Source of the DNA: an uncultured Prevotellaceae bacterium
GTDB taxonomy: Bacteria; Bacteroidota; Bacteroidia; Bacteroidales; Bacteroidaceae
Direction of reading: 5' to 3'
Length of the DNA: 38,063 nucleotides
Assembly: GCA_902794405.1 (NCBI GenBank)
Contig: CADBHI010000055.1
Location: 1 to 38,063, forward strand
Shown: piece by piece, positions 24,801 through 32,342 of the stretch
How the letters are laid out: every line of letters begins with the position of its first letter
How positions within the stretch are numbered: the first letter of the stretch is position 1
Program-made: the position numbers and the translations under genes
The notes under the pieces: model-generated
What the model was told of the DNA's origin: nothing
The model's input: the letters and a program-made list of their open reading frames with translations, nothing else
Database searches by the model: none

Positions 24801-25603
24801 CCGACATCAAGAATGTGGTGGTAAACGGCAGTGCCGCGAGCATCACGCTGGTGGATGCCAATAGCGGAAACAGTTTCTTCTGTCCCCTGGCGTTCACGGC
24901 CCAGAAGATCAGCTATACACATCACTATGGTATGATAACGGGTATCGGAGAGTCGAGGGGATGGGAAACCATCGCCTTGCCCTTTGACGTGCAGACCGTC
25001 ACGCATGCCGTTAAGGGGACATGCCGTCCCTTCGCCAACTGGAAGAGCGGTGATGACGCAAGGCCCTTCTGGCTGTATGAGCTGACGGGCAGCGGTTTTT
25101 CCGAGGCAGCAGGCATTGAAGCTTACACGCCGTATGTCATCAGCATGCCGAACCACGAAAAGTATAAGGATGCATTCATTTTGAGTGGAAACATCACGTT
25201 TGCTGCTACCAACACCGTCGTCAAGAAGACGGAGGATGTGAAGACTGTCACATACGGCGACAGAACGTTTGTGCCCTGCTTCACCGATAAAACAGCCGAC
25301 TTAGGCCTCTATGCCCTTAACGTGAACAACGACTGGGCAAAGAACAACAGCGGCATGACAGACGGCAGCCGGTTCGTGCTGAACATGCGCAAGATCCATC
25401 CCTTTGAGGCGTATATGGTGTCAACATCAAATGCATCACGCTGGTATTTCGATATCTTTGAGGGTGTGACAACTGCCATCAAGGAGATAGAGAAAGACTT
25501 ATTCAAGGACGAACAGATCTATGACCTGCAAGGACGCAAGACACAGACGCCCCACAAGAAGGGAATATCTGTAACTAACGGAAAGAAACTCATTGTAAGA
25601 TAA
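18827..25603 (+). CDS. Giant BspA-like leucine-rich-repeat surface protein (2258 aa)
   Basis: The signal peptide is 1-19. First comes an LRR_5/BspA array (about residues 45-585) with diverged 23-residue units (consensus SIGxxAFxGCxxLxSIxIPxS). Then come two about 85-residue beta repeats of the bacterial repeat/InlB-B type (20579-21097), a second and far more uniform LRR array (21098-22150), nine more beta repeats (22151-24523) and a C-terminal domain (24524-25603) ending IYDLQGRK and GKKLIVR. That ending resembles a short type IX secretion C-terminal signal. From residue 758 on it is co-linear with the protein at 27067-31725. BspA-type proteins bind fibronectin/fibrinogen or other bacteria; the ligand here is unknown. 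An A8 run at 20281-20288 lies in the coding region. Confidence 0.92.
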   Translation: MNKIYLFLFFFLCCVTAWGTDGDTFTATYKGVTLTYTILSETEKVCETGTQTNIPSGTSITIPSQINGYRVVGIGYRSFRGTSLKSITIPASVISIGTEAFEGCSSLSSVSFSYGIENINWQSFKDCTSLVSITIPGSVKTIGGEAFRKCTKLSSAIIAEGVEVIESGVFSGCTVLSTITFPNTIVNISTDAVSDTPWFTNLPDGLVYIGKVMLVYKGDKTGLVTIKNGTVQIADYAFDGKSISSISLPTSLTSIGNFVFRGCNGLVSINMPNSLTTIGKGIFQNCKNLVSINIPNKITTLNDYLNDYSFSGCTAITSIELPNSVISIGNYVFENCKSLTSFTIPANVSIGKHFLSGCTGLSSVSIKSGVSTISESMFYNCTGLKVVVIPNTVVSIGDRAFCGCSNIETVSIPNSVRYLYDGCFYGCSKLSSINIPTGVTKIPNMAFYGCSALKSITIPDGITEIGIRSFEYCTGLSEITIPGTVKKMETWDNCWAFSMCTGLNSITICKGVSQLGNSTFSGCSNVTNVTVLNEHPIVPRESFKTFAHNAVLYVPTGSKDLYANYEEWKDFKAIVELDDESANSYPLTIKAMGNGIASFNGNEIRENTSTFYINEGTDATITFTPDFGYRVKTVKVNNATVNVSNNQYTISKISVNTIIEVEFETIPITTYTLSVSATGNGAVVYNSNSVRSKTASFTLNEGTSATVSFSPDDYYGIKTVKVNNSDVTSSITDGSYTINNIYSNTTIDVVFEAIPQEFDVDGFLYRISGPNAVEITGCQNKTGNLIIPETVLYYGKTYHVTSIGNRAFYYCSGLTSVTIPNSVTSIGQYAFQGCSGLTSITIGNSVTSIGEWAISCCYSLTSVTIPNSVTSIGSAAFYECKGLTSVTIPNSVTSIGSIAFVQCSGLTSVTIPNSVTSIGERTFSGCSSLTYIVVESGNTHYDSRNDCNAIIETASNTLLNGCNNTIIPNSVTSIEEYAFYNCSGLTSVAIPNSVTDIGGYAFEKCSGLISITIPNSVTSIGNYAFRDCSGMTSVNISNSVTSIGESAFYGCSSLKTVISEITNPFTVSSNCFSNASNATLFVPRGTKSKYENLSGWNGFKEIKEEGVNNYSISITVNDNGWASYNNTTIKGETRSFTLEEGASAKILFTPDDGYRIKSVKVNNAVVTVTNNQYTINNISANTTVNVEFEAIPVTTYTLSVSATGNGAVVYNSNSVRSKIASFTLNAGTSATVIFTPDNGYRIATVKLNDKDVTANVANNQYTINNMTANAKLDVTFEAIPPTTYTLSITSSGNGSVSYDNTAVKNGSQSFTITEGASAKILFTPDDGYRIKSVKVNNAIVTVSGNLYTINNVSANTTVSVEFEAIPITTYTLSVTATGNGAVVYNSNSVRSKTTSFTLNEGTSATVSFSPDNGYRIASVKLNDKDVTANVANNQYIISNITANAKLDVTFEAIPPTTYTLSITSSGNGSVTYNNTAVRNNTRSFTINEGTSAAVSISPDDGYRIASVILNGKDVTANVTDSQYSIGSITDDTNLSVTFEAIPIATYTLSIRSTGNGSASYDGTTIQGTASSFTVNEGTDATITFTPNEGYQIKNVKVDDAVVVVVNNQYTIRNITKDTSVEVIFEEIPQIKPEPATYTLTIKATGNGAAKYHDAEIRGKTTPFTIEEGTNATITFTADEGYRIKEVKVNGEDVTSSITDNTCAINNIGKDTSVEVVFEEIPQIVPEPTTYTLTIKATGNGSAYYGQETVKDGTGSFTVVEGTSVTVVFSPEHGHRIKSVMVNGSAVSIDNNQYTINDINKDMSVEVEFEAIPVTTYTLSVKASGNGSASFDGTTVKAETATFTVNEGSTAILSFSPDNGNSVSMVMLNGKDITDKAMNNRVVIDEIAQDITFEVVFKEDINALTVDGINYKVVSQSEKTVKVVGGDYGQVLTIPATVSQDGTTWKVTGIEKDALKDIAALCAVIWEPEALFTADVSNPNLLLYVKDAQYAPTDIKNVVVNGSAASITLVDANSGNSFFCPLAFTAQKISYTHHYGMITGIGESRGWETIALPFDVQTVTHAVKGTCRPFANWKSGDDARPFWLYELTGSGFSEAAGIEAYTPYVISMPNHEKYKDAFILSGNITFAATNTVVKKTEDVKTVTYGDRTFVPCFTDKTADLGLYALNVNNDWAKNNSGMTDGSRFVLNMRKIHPFEAYMVSTSNASRWYFDIFEGVTTAIKEIEKDLFKDEQIYDLQGRKTQTPHKKGISVTNGKKLIVR
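21230..21985 (+). repeat. Near-identical 69-bp LRR repeats within the first giant gene
   Basis: Units of 69 bases (23 residues) recur around the words TCCGTCAC, CCCAATTCCGTCAC and TCCATTGGA. They are much more alike than the AT-richer LRR units at 18960-20560 of the same gene, and close to those at 27270-28160 in the paralogue. One unit is interrupted by an insert encoding YIVVESGNTHYDSRND and following residues (about 21619-21725), a known BspA island. Confidence 0.8.
22151..24523 (+). repeat. Nine tandem beta-repeat units (about 255-270 bp each)
   Basis: Each unit encodes TYTLSI-x-GNGS-x-Y at the start, SFT-x-NEGTSA in the middle, GYRI-x-SVK-x-N and ends F-E-A-IP. Units alternate between two subtypes ([19 protein letters not shown] and [19 protein letters not shown] types), so the ancestral amplification was probably of a two-unit block. 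A matching array lies at 28294-30645. Confidence 0.85.
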
Positions 25604-25606
25604 AGT

Positions 25607-26503
25607 ATGAAAAAGATACTCCTATTACTGCTGCTCGCAACAGCCCACGTCATGATGGCTCAAGACATAAAGATAACCAAGTTCGAAAGGAACTACACCA
25701 GTCTGATAGCCAGCATGAATCCAGTATACGACAATACGGGCGAAGCCTGTGCGGTCATCAAGTTCTTCACAAGGGATGAAGGTATCACCATCGAGCCGAA
25801 TCTGGGTGTGCTGAAAAGGCAGAACCTGCAGGGCGAGATAAGGCTCTGGGTACCAAAAGGAACCAAGCGCATCACCGTAAGAAGACGTGGATTACTGCCG
25901 CTGACGGGCTATGAGATACCATTGGCGATAGAACCGAAGGTAACGTACGAGGCCACCATCAGTATCGTTGAGAAAGCTGAAGCCAGTAAGTTTGACTTCT
26001 ATGTTGGAGCAGGCTTCAATGTGATGTCGATTTCCGGTCCCTCCCTGACTTTAGGATTCGACATTCAACAACATCATATCGAATTAGGAGGCGTGTATGG
26101 CCTCAACAAGTCGGATGACCTGTATTTCTATCAAGGAAACTCAGACCCCATTGCCGGCTATCACTACCAGCCTTTGCGTATTCAGCTCAGCTATGGCTAT
26201 GAACTGCCGCTGACAGACATGTTCAGCGTCATGCCGCAGGTGGGTCTCGGCTTTAATGTCTATACTGGAGAAGAGGTGATAAAGAGTGGTAGTACCTATG
26301 GCACTGCCAGCTCCTTGTCGGCTTTGGGTGGGGTCAGGCTGATGGCATCAATCACCAAACAGCTGAAGGTACATGTCACCCCAGAATACGACTTCGGCTT
26401 GACAAAGAACGATGCGTGTAAGCTGCTCTCTCACTATGATGACAAGTGTAAGAGTTGGACGGAAGGTTTTAATCTGAACATCGGACTGTTGTGGTCCTTC
26501 TAA
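25607..26503 (+). CDS. Outer-membrane beta-barrel protein with N-terminal PEGA-like domain
   Basis: The protein has 298 residues with a signal peptide (1-18, cut after MMA). The N-terminal domain (about 19-125) has ACAVIKFFTRDEGI, then LWVPKGTKRITVRRRG and a final strand, resembling PEGA-type beta domains that bind ligands or peptidoglycan-near structures. From about 128 the sequence alternates as transmembrane beta-strands (FYVGAGFNV, HIELGGVYGL, LRIQLSYGYEL, MPQVGLGFNVYTG, LSALGGVRL, KVHVTPEYDFGL) and ends NLNIGLLWSF with the terminal Phe typical of outer-membrane barrels. It starts 3 bases after the giant gene, so it is probably a dedicated outer-membrane partner. This pairing is inference. 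Confidence 0.8.
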   Translation: MKKILLLLLLATAHVMMAQDIKITKFERNYTSLIASMNPVYDNTGEACAVIKFFTRDEGITIEPNLGVLKRQNLQGEIRLWVPKGTKRITVRRRGLLPLTGYEIPLAIEPKVTYEATISIVEKAEASKFDFYVGAGFNVMSISGPSLTLGFDIQQHHIELGGVYGLNKSDDLYFYQGNSDPIAGYHYQPLRIQLSYGYELPLTDMFSVMPQVGLGFNVYTGEEVIKSGSTYGTASSLSALGGVRLMASITKQLKVHVTPEYDFGLTKNDACKLLSHYDDKCKSWTEGFNLNIGLLWSF

Positions 26504-26517
26504 ATATGGAAAAGGTC

Positions 26518-27000
26518 ATGAAGAAATATCTATTGTTATCGCTACTATTCATCGCATTCGTTGCCTGTGATGATGATATCAGTGAGGATATGCCTCGCAT
26601 CTACAAGGAATACCTGAGTGTAAAACAGAGTATGGAGATGTCGGCTGAAGGAGAGTCCAAAGACTTGCAGGTCTCTGCCAACTGTCAGTGGACTATCAAG
26701 AGTGATGCTACCTGGCTGACGGTCAGCAAGCAGAGTGGATCAAATTCGCAGATGGTGACGATTACGGTTGATAAGAACGCCACCAATAGTGCCCGTACAG
26801 CTACCCTCAGTATCAAGGCAGGAGAAATGCCAGAAAGAAAGGTGACAGTGACGCAGCCCCATGTCATTGTTATTGAGCCTACCCCGGAACCGGAACCGGA
26901 ACCAGAGCCAGAACCGGAGCCTGAACCCGAACCCGAACCGGAACCTGAGCCCGATTTACCCGTTGAACCACAGCCTGGGGATAACCTTCCACCAGCATGA
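26518..27000 (+). CDS. BACON-domain lipoprotein with Glu-Pro repeat tail
   Basis: The protein has 160 residues from ATG 26518 (in-frame ATGs at 26506 and 26491 would add 4 or 9 residues). Residues 1-16 are a lipoprotein signal ending FVAC with Cys17 as the lipidated residue. The following DDD is like the acidic export signal that sends Bacteroidetes lipoproteins to the cell surface. A single BACON domain follows (about 42-112; CQWTIKSDATWLTVSKQSG and NSARTATLSI). The C-terminus is an extended (Glu-Pro)n stretch, then PVEPQPGD. BACON modules bind carbohydrate or mucin in some proteins and are spacers in others. A tail of this kind usually links to another domain, but the gene stops here. It probably acts as a surface partner of the giant proteins. 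Confidence 0.82.
   Translation: MKKYLLLSLLFIAFVACDDDISEDMPRIYKEYLSVKQSMEMSAEGESKDLQVSANCQWTIKSDATWLTVSKQSGSNSQMVTITVDKNATNSARTATLSIKAGEMPERKVTVTQPHVIVIEPTPEPEPEPEPEPEPEPEPEPEPEPDLPVEPQPGDNLPPA
26884..26955 (+). repeat. Glu-Pro coding repeat tract
   Basis: About 12 tandem six-base units of the GAACCG/GAGCCT type encode (EP)n. The short tandem period makes length change by slippage likely. Units keep the frame because the period is six. Confidence 0.8.
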
Positions 27001-27066
27001 GACTTGCCCTCTCTTTTGTTTGATGAATAGTATGACGACTTCGAATCCGTAAGTGTGAATAAAGAT

Positions 27067-30000
27067 ATGCCAAATACGTTCCTGAGATACATTCACTTGA
27101 TTTGCCTCTGCATCTTAATGCAGATGGCACATGCCTATGATTTCGAAGCAGGAGGATTGTATTATTCCTTTCACAATTCAAACCAAGTCGAAGTATCTGG
27201 ATGCGACAAAAACAAAAGTGGAAGTCTTGTAATACCAGAGAGAGTAACTTCTAATGGGAAAATATATCAAGTCACGTCCATTGGAAGCTCTGCTTTCAGT
27301 CAATGCTGGAGACTGACCTCCATCACAATCCCCAGTTCCGTCACGGCCATTGGACATAATGCTTTCCTTTCTTGCCTCGGTCTGAACTCCATTACCATCG
27401 GCAATTCCGTCACGACTATTGGAAACGGAGCTTTCTCTAGTTGCAGCAGCCTAGCCTCCGTCATCATCCCCAATTCCGTCAAGTCCATTGGGAAATATGC
27501 TTTCGAACTTTGCAGCGGCCTTATCTCTATCACCATCCCCAATTCCGTCACGACCATTGAAACCGAAACTTTCAGTGGTTGCAGCAGCCTGACCGCAGTC
27601 ACCATCCCCAATTCAGTCACGTCCATTGGAGACTATGCTTTCTCTAATTGCAGCGGTCTGACCACCGTAACTATCCCCAATTCCGTCAAGTCCATTGGAT
27701 ACCAAGCTTTTGGCTATTGCAGCGGTCTGAACTCAGTCACCATCGGCAATTCAGTCACGTCCATTGGAAACTATGCCTTCTCAGAGTGCTTCGGCCTGAC
27801 ATCCGTCGCCATCGGCAATTCCGTCACGTCCATTGGATACGCTGTATTCTGTAATTGCAGCGGTCTGACATCCATCATCATCCCCAATTCCGTCACGTCA
27901 ATTGGAGACTGTGCTTTCGAGGGTTGCAGCGGTCTAACCTCTGTCACCATCCCCAATTCCGTGACGGACATTGGAAAATGTGCTTTCTATGGTTGCAAAG
28001 ACCTGATATCCGTCACTATTCCTAGCTCAGTTACCTCAATTGGATACCGTGCTTTCGCCGGTTGCAGAGGCCTGACATCCTTCACTATACCCAATTCCGT
28101 CTTATCCATTGGAGAAGGTGCTTTTTGGGATTGCTTCGGCCTGACATCCGTTTGTACAAAGATTACAAATCCTTTTCCCGTAAGTTGTTTTAATTATACA
28201 AAAGTAACTCTTATCGTGCCTCGGGGAACAAAAAGCAAGTATGAAAATTTAAGTGGTTGGAAGGGTTTTAAAGAGATTAAAGAAGAGAGTGCAAACTATA
28301 GTATTAGTATAACTATTGATAGGAATGGATCTGCATCATATAATAGCACTACAATACGAGGTGAAACACGTTCGTTTACTATTGAAGAAGGGAGTTCTGC
28401 AACCATTTCATTCGCTCCAGATGATGGCTATCGGATAAAGAGTGTAAAGGTTAACAATGCTACTGTAATAGTTAGCAATAATCTGTATACCATCAATAAT
28501 ATCTCTGCTAATACGACGGTCAACGTTGAGTTTGAGGCGATTCCTCCGACAACGCACACATTGAGCATTACATCAACAGGAAACGGCAGCATTACATACG
28601 ATTATACTGCTATAAGGAATAGCACTCGTTCTTTTTCAATAACAGAAGGTTCATCGGCTAAAATCCTATTCGCTCCAGATAATGGCTATCGGATAAAGAG
28701 TGTAAAGGTAAACAATGCTGCTGTAACTGTTAGCGATAATCAGTACACCATCAATAATATCTCTGCTAATATAACGGTGAACGTGGAGTTCGAAGCAATT
28801 CCTATTACGACCTATACCTTGTCAGTTTCTGTGACTGGTAATGGTGCTGTCGCTTATAACAGCAATTCTGTTCGCAGCAAAACCGCTTCATTTACCTTGA
28901 ATGAAGGGACTTCTGCAACTGTATCATTTAATCCTGATGAGGGCTATCGGATAGCCAGCGTGAAAATGAACGATAAGGATGTGACCGCAGACGTTGCAGA
29001 CAACCAGTATACCATCAGCAACATGACGGCTAATGCGAAATTAGACGTTACTTTTGAGGCGATCCCTCCGACAACGTACACATTGAGCATGACGTCATCA
29101 GGAAACGGTAGTGTTACATACGACAACACTACTGTAAGGAACAACACTCGTTCATTCACCATCACAGAAGGTGCTTCTGCCAAAATCCTATTCTCTCCAG
29201 ATGAAGGTTATCGGATAAAGAGTGTAAAGGTAAACAATGCTGTTGTAACTGTTACTAACAACCAGTATACCATCAATAATATCACTGCTAACGCAACGGT
29301 GAACGTGGAGTTCGAGGCGATTCCTATTACGACCTATACCTTGTCAGTTTCTGTGACTGGTAATGGTGCTGTCGCTTATAACAGCAATTCTGTTCGCAGC
29401 AAAACCGCTTCATTTACGTTACATGCTGGGACTTCTGCAACAGTTTCATTTAGTCCAGACAACGGCTATCGCATTGCAAGTGTAAAACTGAACGATAAGG
29501 ATGTCACCGCAAACGTTGTAAACAACCAGTATACAATCAGCAACATTACAGCTAATACGAAATTAGATGTGGTATTCGAGGCGATTCCTCCGACAACGTA
29601 CACATTGAGCATTACATCATCAGGAAACGGCAGCGTTACATACGATAACATTGCTGTAAGGAACGGCTCACGTTCATTCACCATCAATGAAGGTACGTCT
29701 GCTAAAATTCTATTCGCTTCAGATGAAGGTTATCGGATAAAGAGTGTAAAGGTAAACAATGCTGCTGTAACTGTTACTAACAACCAGAATACCATCAATA
29801 ACATCTCTGCTAATACAACGGTCTACGTGGAGTTCGAGGCAATTCCTCCAACAACGTACACATTGAGCATTACGTCATCAGGAAACGGTAGCGTTACATA
29901 CGATAATACTGCTGTAAGGAACAATACTCGTTCATTCACCATCAATGAAGGAACTTCAGCAGCTGTGTCAATTAGTCCTGATAATGGCTATCGGATAGCC

Positions 30001-31725
30001 AGCGTGAAACTGAATGGTAAGGATGTGACCACAAACGTTACTGACAGCCGATATAACATTGGCGACATCACCGACGACACGAATTTGAGTGTCACCTTCG
30101 AGGCTATTCCGATCGTCACTTATACCTTATCCATCAAGTCGACGGGGAACGGCTCTGCATCGTATGACGGAACAACCATTCAAGGAACAGCAAGTTCATT
30201 TACCGTGAACGAAGGTACTGATGCTACGATTGTCTTCACGCCTAATGAAGGCTATCAGATTAAGGATGTAAAGGTAGACGATGCGGTGGTGGTGGTCGTG
30301 AACAACCAATACACCATCAGAAACATCACAAAGGATACGGCGGTAGAGGTAGTCTTTGAGGAGATACCTCAAGTAAAGCCTGAGCCTGCTACCTATACGC
30401 TGATGATTAAGGCTACAGGCAACGGCTCAGCGTCTTTCGATGACACAACAGTAAAAGCTGAAACAGCCACATTTACAGTAAATGAAGGTTCAACGGCTAT
30501 CCTCTCCTTTAGTCCGGATAGCGGTAACAGTGTAAGCGTGGTGATGTTGAATGGGAAGGATATTACCGATAAGGCGATGAACAACAGATACGTCATCGAT
30601 GAAATCACCCAGGATATCACCTTCGAGGTGGTTTTCATGGAGGACATCAATGCCCTGACTGCCGACGGCATCAACTACAAGGTGGTGTCGCAATCGGAGA
30701 AGACGGTGAAGGTGGTTGGTGGAGACTATGGACAGGTGCTGACTATTCCAGCCACAGTCTCTCAGGATGGAACGACGTGGAAGGTGACGGGCATAGAGAA
30801 GGATGCATTGAAGGACATTGCTGCATTATGTGCCGTCATCTGGGAGCCAGAAGCATTGTTCACGGCCGACGTGAGCAATCCGAACCTGCTGCTCTATGTG
30901 AAGGATTCTCAGTATGCACCTGCCGACATAAAGAATGTGGTGGTAAACGGCAGTGCTGAGAGCATCACGCTGGTGGATGCCAACAGCGGGAACAACTTCT
31001 TCTGTCCCCAAGCATTCTCGGCCCAGAAGATCAGCTATACGCATCACTATGGCATGATAACGGGTATCGGAGAGTCGAGGGGATGGGAAACCATCGCCTT
31101 GCCCTTCGACGTGCTGACCGTGACGCATGCCGTTAAGGGGACATGCCGTCCCTTCGCCAACTGGAAGAGCGGTGATGACGCAAGGCCTTTCTGGCTGTAT
31201 GAGCTGACGGGCAGCGGTTTTGCCGAGGCAACAGGCATTGAAGCTTACACGCCGTATGTCATCAGCATGCCGAACCATCCGCGATATGAAGAGAAATGGA
31301 TATTGAGAGGTAACGTGACATTTGCGGCTACCAACACCGTTGTTAAGAAGACGGAGGATGTGAAGACGGTGACATACGGCGACAGGACATTCGTGCCCTG
31401 CTTCGCTGACATGGCTGCTGATGCCGGTTTCTATGCCCTCAACGTGAACAACGACCTTTCCACGAACACCAATGGCATGACCGAAGGTAGCAGGTTTGTG
31501 CTAAACATGCGCAAGATTCATCCCTTTGAGGCATACATGATATCAACATCAAATGCGTCACGCTGGTATTTCGATATCTTTGAGGATATGACAACTGCTA
31601 TCAAGGATATAGAGAAAGAATTGCTGAAGGACGAGCAGATCTATGACCTGCAAGGACGTAAGACGCAGAAACCCCACAAGAAGGGGATATATGTGACTGA
31701 CGGAAAGAAACTCATTGTAAGATAA
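27067..31725 (+). CDS. Second giant BspA-like leucine-rich-repeat surface protein (1552 aa)
   Basis: The frame is open from GTG 27055; ATG 27067 gives a cleaner signal peptide (about 1-23, ending MAHA). A short lead strand region ([25 protein letters not shown]) precedes a uniform LRR_5 array of 23-residue units (about 27270-28160). Nine beta repeats (28294-30645) and a C-terminal domain (30646-31725) nearly identical to that of the 2258-residue protein follow; it ends with IYDLQGRK and GKKLIVR. It matches residues 758-2258 of the larger paralogue domain by domain, but repeat units have been gained and lost. It is likely an adhesin secreted to the surface; ligand unknown. It ends 10 bases before a RhuM-like fragment. 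Confidence 0.92.
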   Translation: MPNTFLRYIHLICLCILMQMAHAYDFEAGGLYYSFHNSNQVEVSGCDKNKSGSLVIPERVTSNGKIYQVTSIGSSAFSQCWRLTSITIPSSVTAIGHNAFLSCLGLNSITIGNSVTTIGNGAFSSCSSLASVIIPNSVKSIGKYAFELCSGLISITIPNSVTTIETETFSGCSSLTAVTIPNSVTSIGDYAFSNCSGLTTVTIPNSVKSIGYQAFGYCSGLNSVTIGNSVTSIGNYAFSECFGLTSVAIGNSVTSIGYAVFCNCSGLTSIIIPNSVTSIGDCAFEGCSGLTSVTIPNSVTDIGKCAFYGCKDLISVTIPSSVTSIGYRAFAGCRGLTSFTIPNSVLSIGEGAFWDCFGLTSVCTKITNPFPVSCFNYTKVTLIVPRGTKSKYENLSGWKGFKEIKEESANYSISITIDRNGSASYNSTTIRGETRSFTIEEGSSATISFAPDDGYRIKSVKVNNATVIVSNNLYTINNISANTTVNVEFEAIPPTTHTLSITSTGNGSITYDYTAIRNSTRSFSITEGSSAKILFAPDNGYRIKSVKVNNAAVTVSDNQYTINNISANITVNVEFEAIPITTYTLSVSVTGNGAVAYNSNSVRSKTASFTLNEGTSATVSFNPDEGYRIASVKMNDKDVTADVADNQYTISNMTANAKLDVTFEAIPPTTYTLSMTSSGNGSVTYDNTTVRNNTRSFTITEGASAKILFSPDEGYRIKSVKVNNAVVTVTNNQYTINNITANATVNVEFEAIPITTYTLSVSVTGNGAVAYNSNSVRSKTASFTLHAGTSATVSFSPDNGYRIASVKLNDKDVTANVVNNQYTISNITANTKLDVVFEAIPPTTYTLSITSSGNGSVTYDNIAVRNGSRSFTINEGTSAKILFASDEGYRIKSVKVNNAAVTVTNNQNTINNISANTTVYVEFEAIPPTTYTLSITSSGNGSVTYDNTAVRNNTRSFTINEGTSAAVSISPDNGYRIASVKLNGKDVTTNVTDSRYNIGDITDDTNLSVTFEAIPIVTYTLSIKSTGNGSASYDGTTIQGTASSFTVNEGTDATIVFTPNEGYQIKDVKVDDAVVVVVNNQYTIRNITKDTAVEVVFEEIPQVKPEPATYTLMIKATGNGSASFDDTTVKAETATFTVNEGSTAILSFSPDSGNSVSVVMLNGKDITDKAMNNRYVIDEITQDITFEVVFMEDINALTADGINYKVVSQSEKTVKVVGGDYGQVLTIPATVSQDGTTWKVTGIEKDALKDIAALCAVIWEPEALFTADVSNPNLLLYVKDSQYAPADIKNVVVNGSAESITLVDANSGNNFFCPQAFSAQKISYTHHYGMITGIGESRGWETIALPFDVLTVTHAVKGTCRPFANWKSGDDARPFWLYELTGSGFAEATGIEAYTPYVISMPNHPRYEEKWILRGNVTFAATNTVVKKTEDVKTVTYGDRTFVPCFADMAADAGFYALNVNNDLSTNTNGMTEGSRFVLNMRKIHPFEAYMISTSNASRWYFDIFEDMTTAIKDIEKELLKDEQIYDLQGRKTQKPHKKGIYVTDGKKLIVR
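28294..30645 (+). repeat. Nine tandem beta-repeat units in the second giant gene
   Basis: Same unit type as at 22151-24523. Relative to that array, seven units (against five) precede the unit carrying [11 protein letters not shown], and the two units that follow it in the larger gene (about 23731-24268) are missing. Total copy number happens to be equal at nine. Confidence 0.82.
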
Positions 31726-31735
31726 AATTTGAGGT

Positions 31736-32185
31736 ATGGACAAGGAAAACAAATTGATACTCTATAAGGATGAGGAGGGCAGGGTGAGTGTGAATACACG
31801 CTTTGCTGATGAGGATGTGTGGCTGACGCAGGAACAATTAGCAGAAATCTACCAGACCACACAGGAGAACATTTCGATGCATATCTCCAACATTTACGCG
31901 GATGGAGAACTAGAAAAGAAGGGAACTTATAAGAAATTCTTATTAGTTCGCCAAGAGGGTAAACGTCAGGTGCATCGCAACATGGATCACTACAATCTCG
32001 ATATGATAATCGCCCTGGGCTATCGTGTGCAGTCACCCATTGCTGTACGCCATTCTTGGGATTTTCAAAAGGCAGTGCCTTTCATTCAAAACCCGGTGCC
32101 TTTTGCGCAAAAGGCACCGGGTTTTGAGAAAAAGTCGGTGGGTTTTCTATTGAACCTTAAATCTCCGTCAAATAAACTCGTATAA
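31736..32185 (+). CDS. Truncated RhuM-family protein
   Basis: The frame has 149 residues. The first about 100 match the N-terminus of RhuM family proteins (VNTRFADEDVWLTQEQLAE, NISMHISNIY, FLLVRQEGKRQV, YNLDMIIALGYRVQS). Full-length members are about 330 residues and continue with a rigid helical region; here homology ends at about residue 102 (near 32045) and the remaining frame is translated palindromic repeat DNA. It is therefore a 3'-truncated remnant, probably non-functional. RhuM proteins are linked to islands and sometimes neighbour toxin or restriction genes; no biochemical role is established. It begins 10 bases after the giant gene, so it may be cotranscribed by chance. Confidence 0.75.
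   Translation: MDKENKLILYKDEEGRVSVNTRFADEDVWLTQEQLAEIYQTTQENISMHISNIYADGELEKKGTYKKFLLVRQEGKRQVHRNMDHYNLDMIIALGYRVQSPIAVRHSWDFQKAVPFIQNPVPFAQKAPGFEKKSVGFLLNLKSPSNKLV
32065..32146. repeat. Cluster of palindromic repeats with a perfect 42-bp palindrome
   Basis: 32086-32127 is a perfect palindrome with no loop (arms centred between 32106 and 32107, core TTTTGCGCAAAA, flanks CACCGGG/CCCGGTG). A shorter palindrome AAAGGCA-G-TGCCTTT precedes it (32068-32082), and a degenerate half-unit (AAAAAGTCGGTGGGTTTT) follows. The three share the word AAAAGGCACCGGGTTTT in varying states, so this is a small array of one palindromic element. Confidence 0.8.
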
Positions 32186-32254
32186 ATTTTTGTGGGATTG
32201 GTGGAGATTTCTGGTTTTATAATCGTATGATTATGAATCACACTTTTCAGGTAT

Positions 32255-32305
32255 CACTTCTCACACCTCCCTCACCTAAGATAGGTGTCAGAGGTGTGAG
32301 AAGTG
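32255..32305. terminator. Hairpin between convergent genes, probable bidirectional terminator
   Basis: CACTTCTCACACCT (32255-32268) pairs perfectly with 32292-32305 (14 bp). The loop contains a further CACCT/AGGTG stem (32274-32288). It lies between the RhuM-like remnant and the minus-strand TlpA-like gene. The plus-strand side is followed by a T-rich stretch. Confidence 0.65.
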
Positions 32306-32342
32306 AGGGTTGTTTTCTGTTTAACTAATCACTATAATATTA

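Noticed and set aside
26685-27181. Antisense and shifted frames rich in Gly-Ser or Arg-Asn repeats over the BACON gene
   Set aside because: They arise from the Glu-Pro codon repeat read in other frames.
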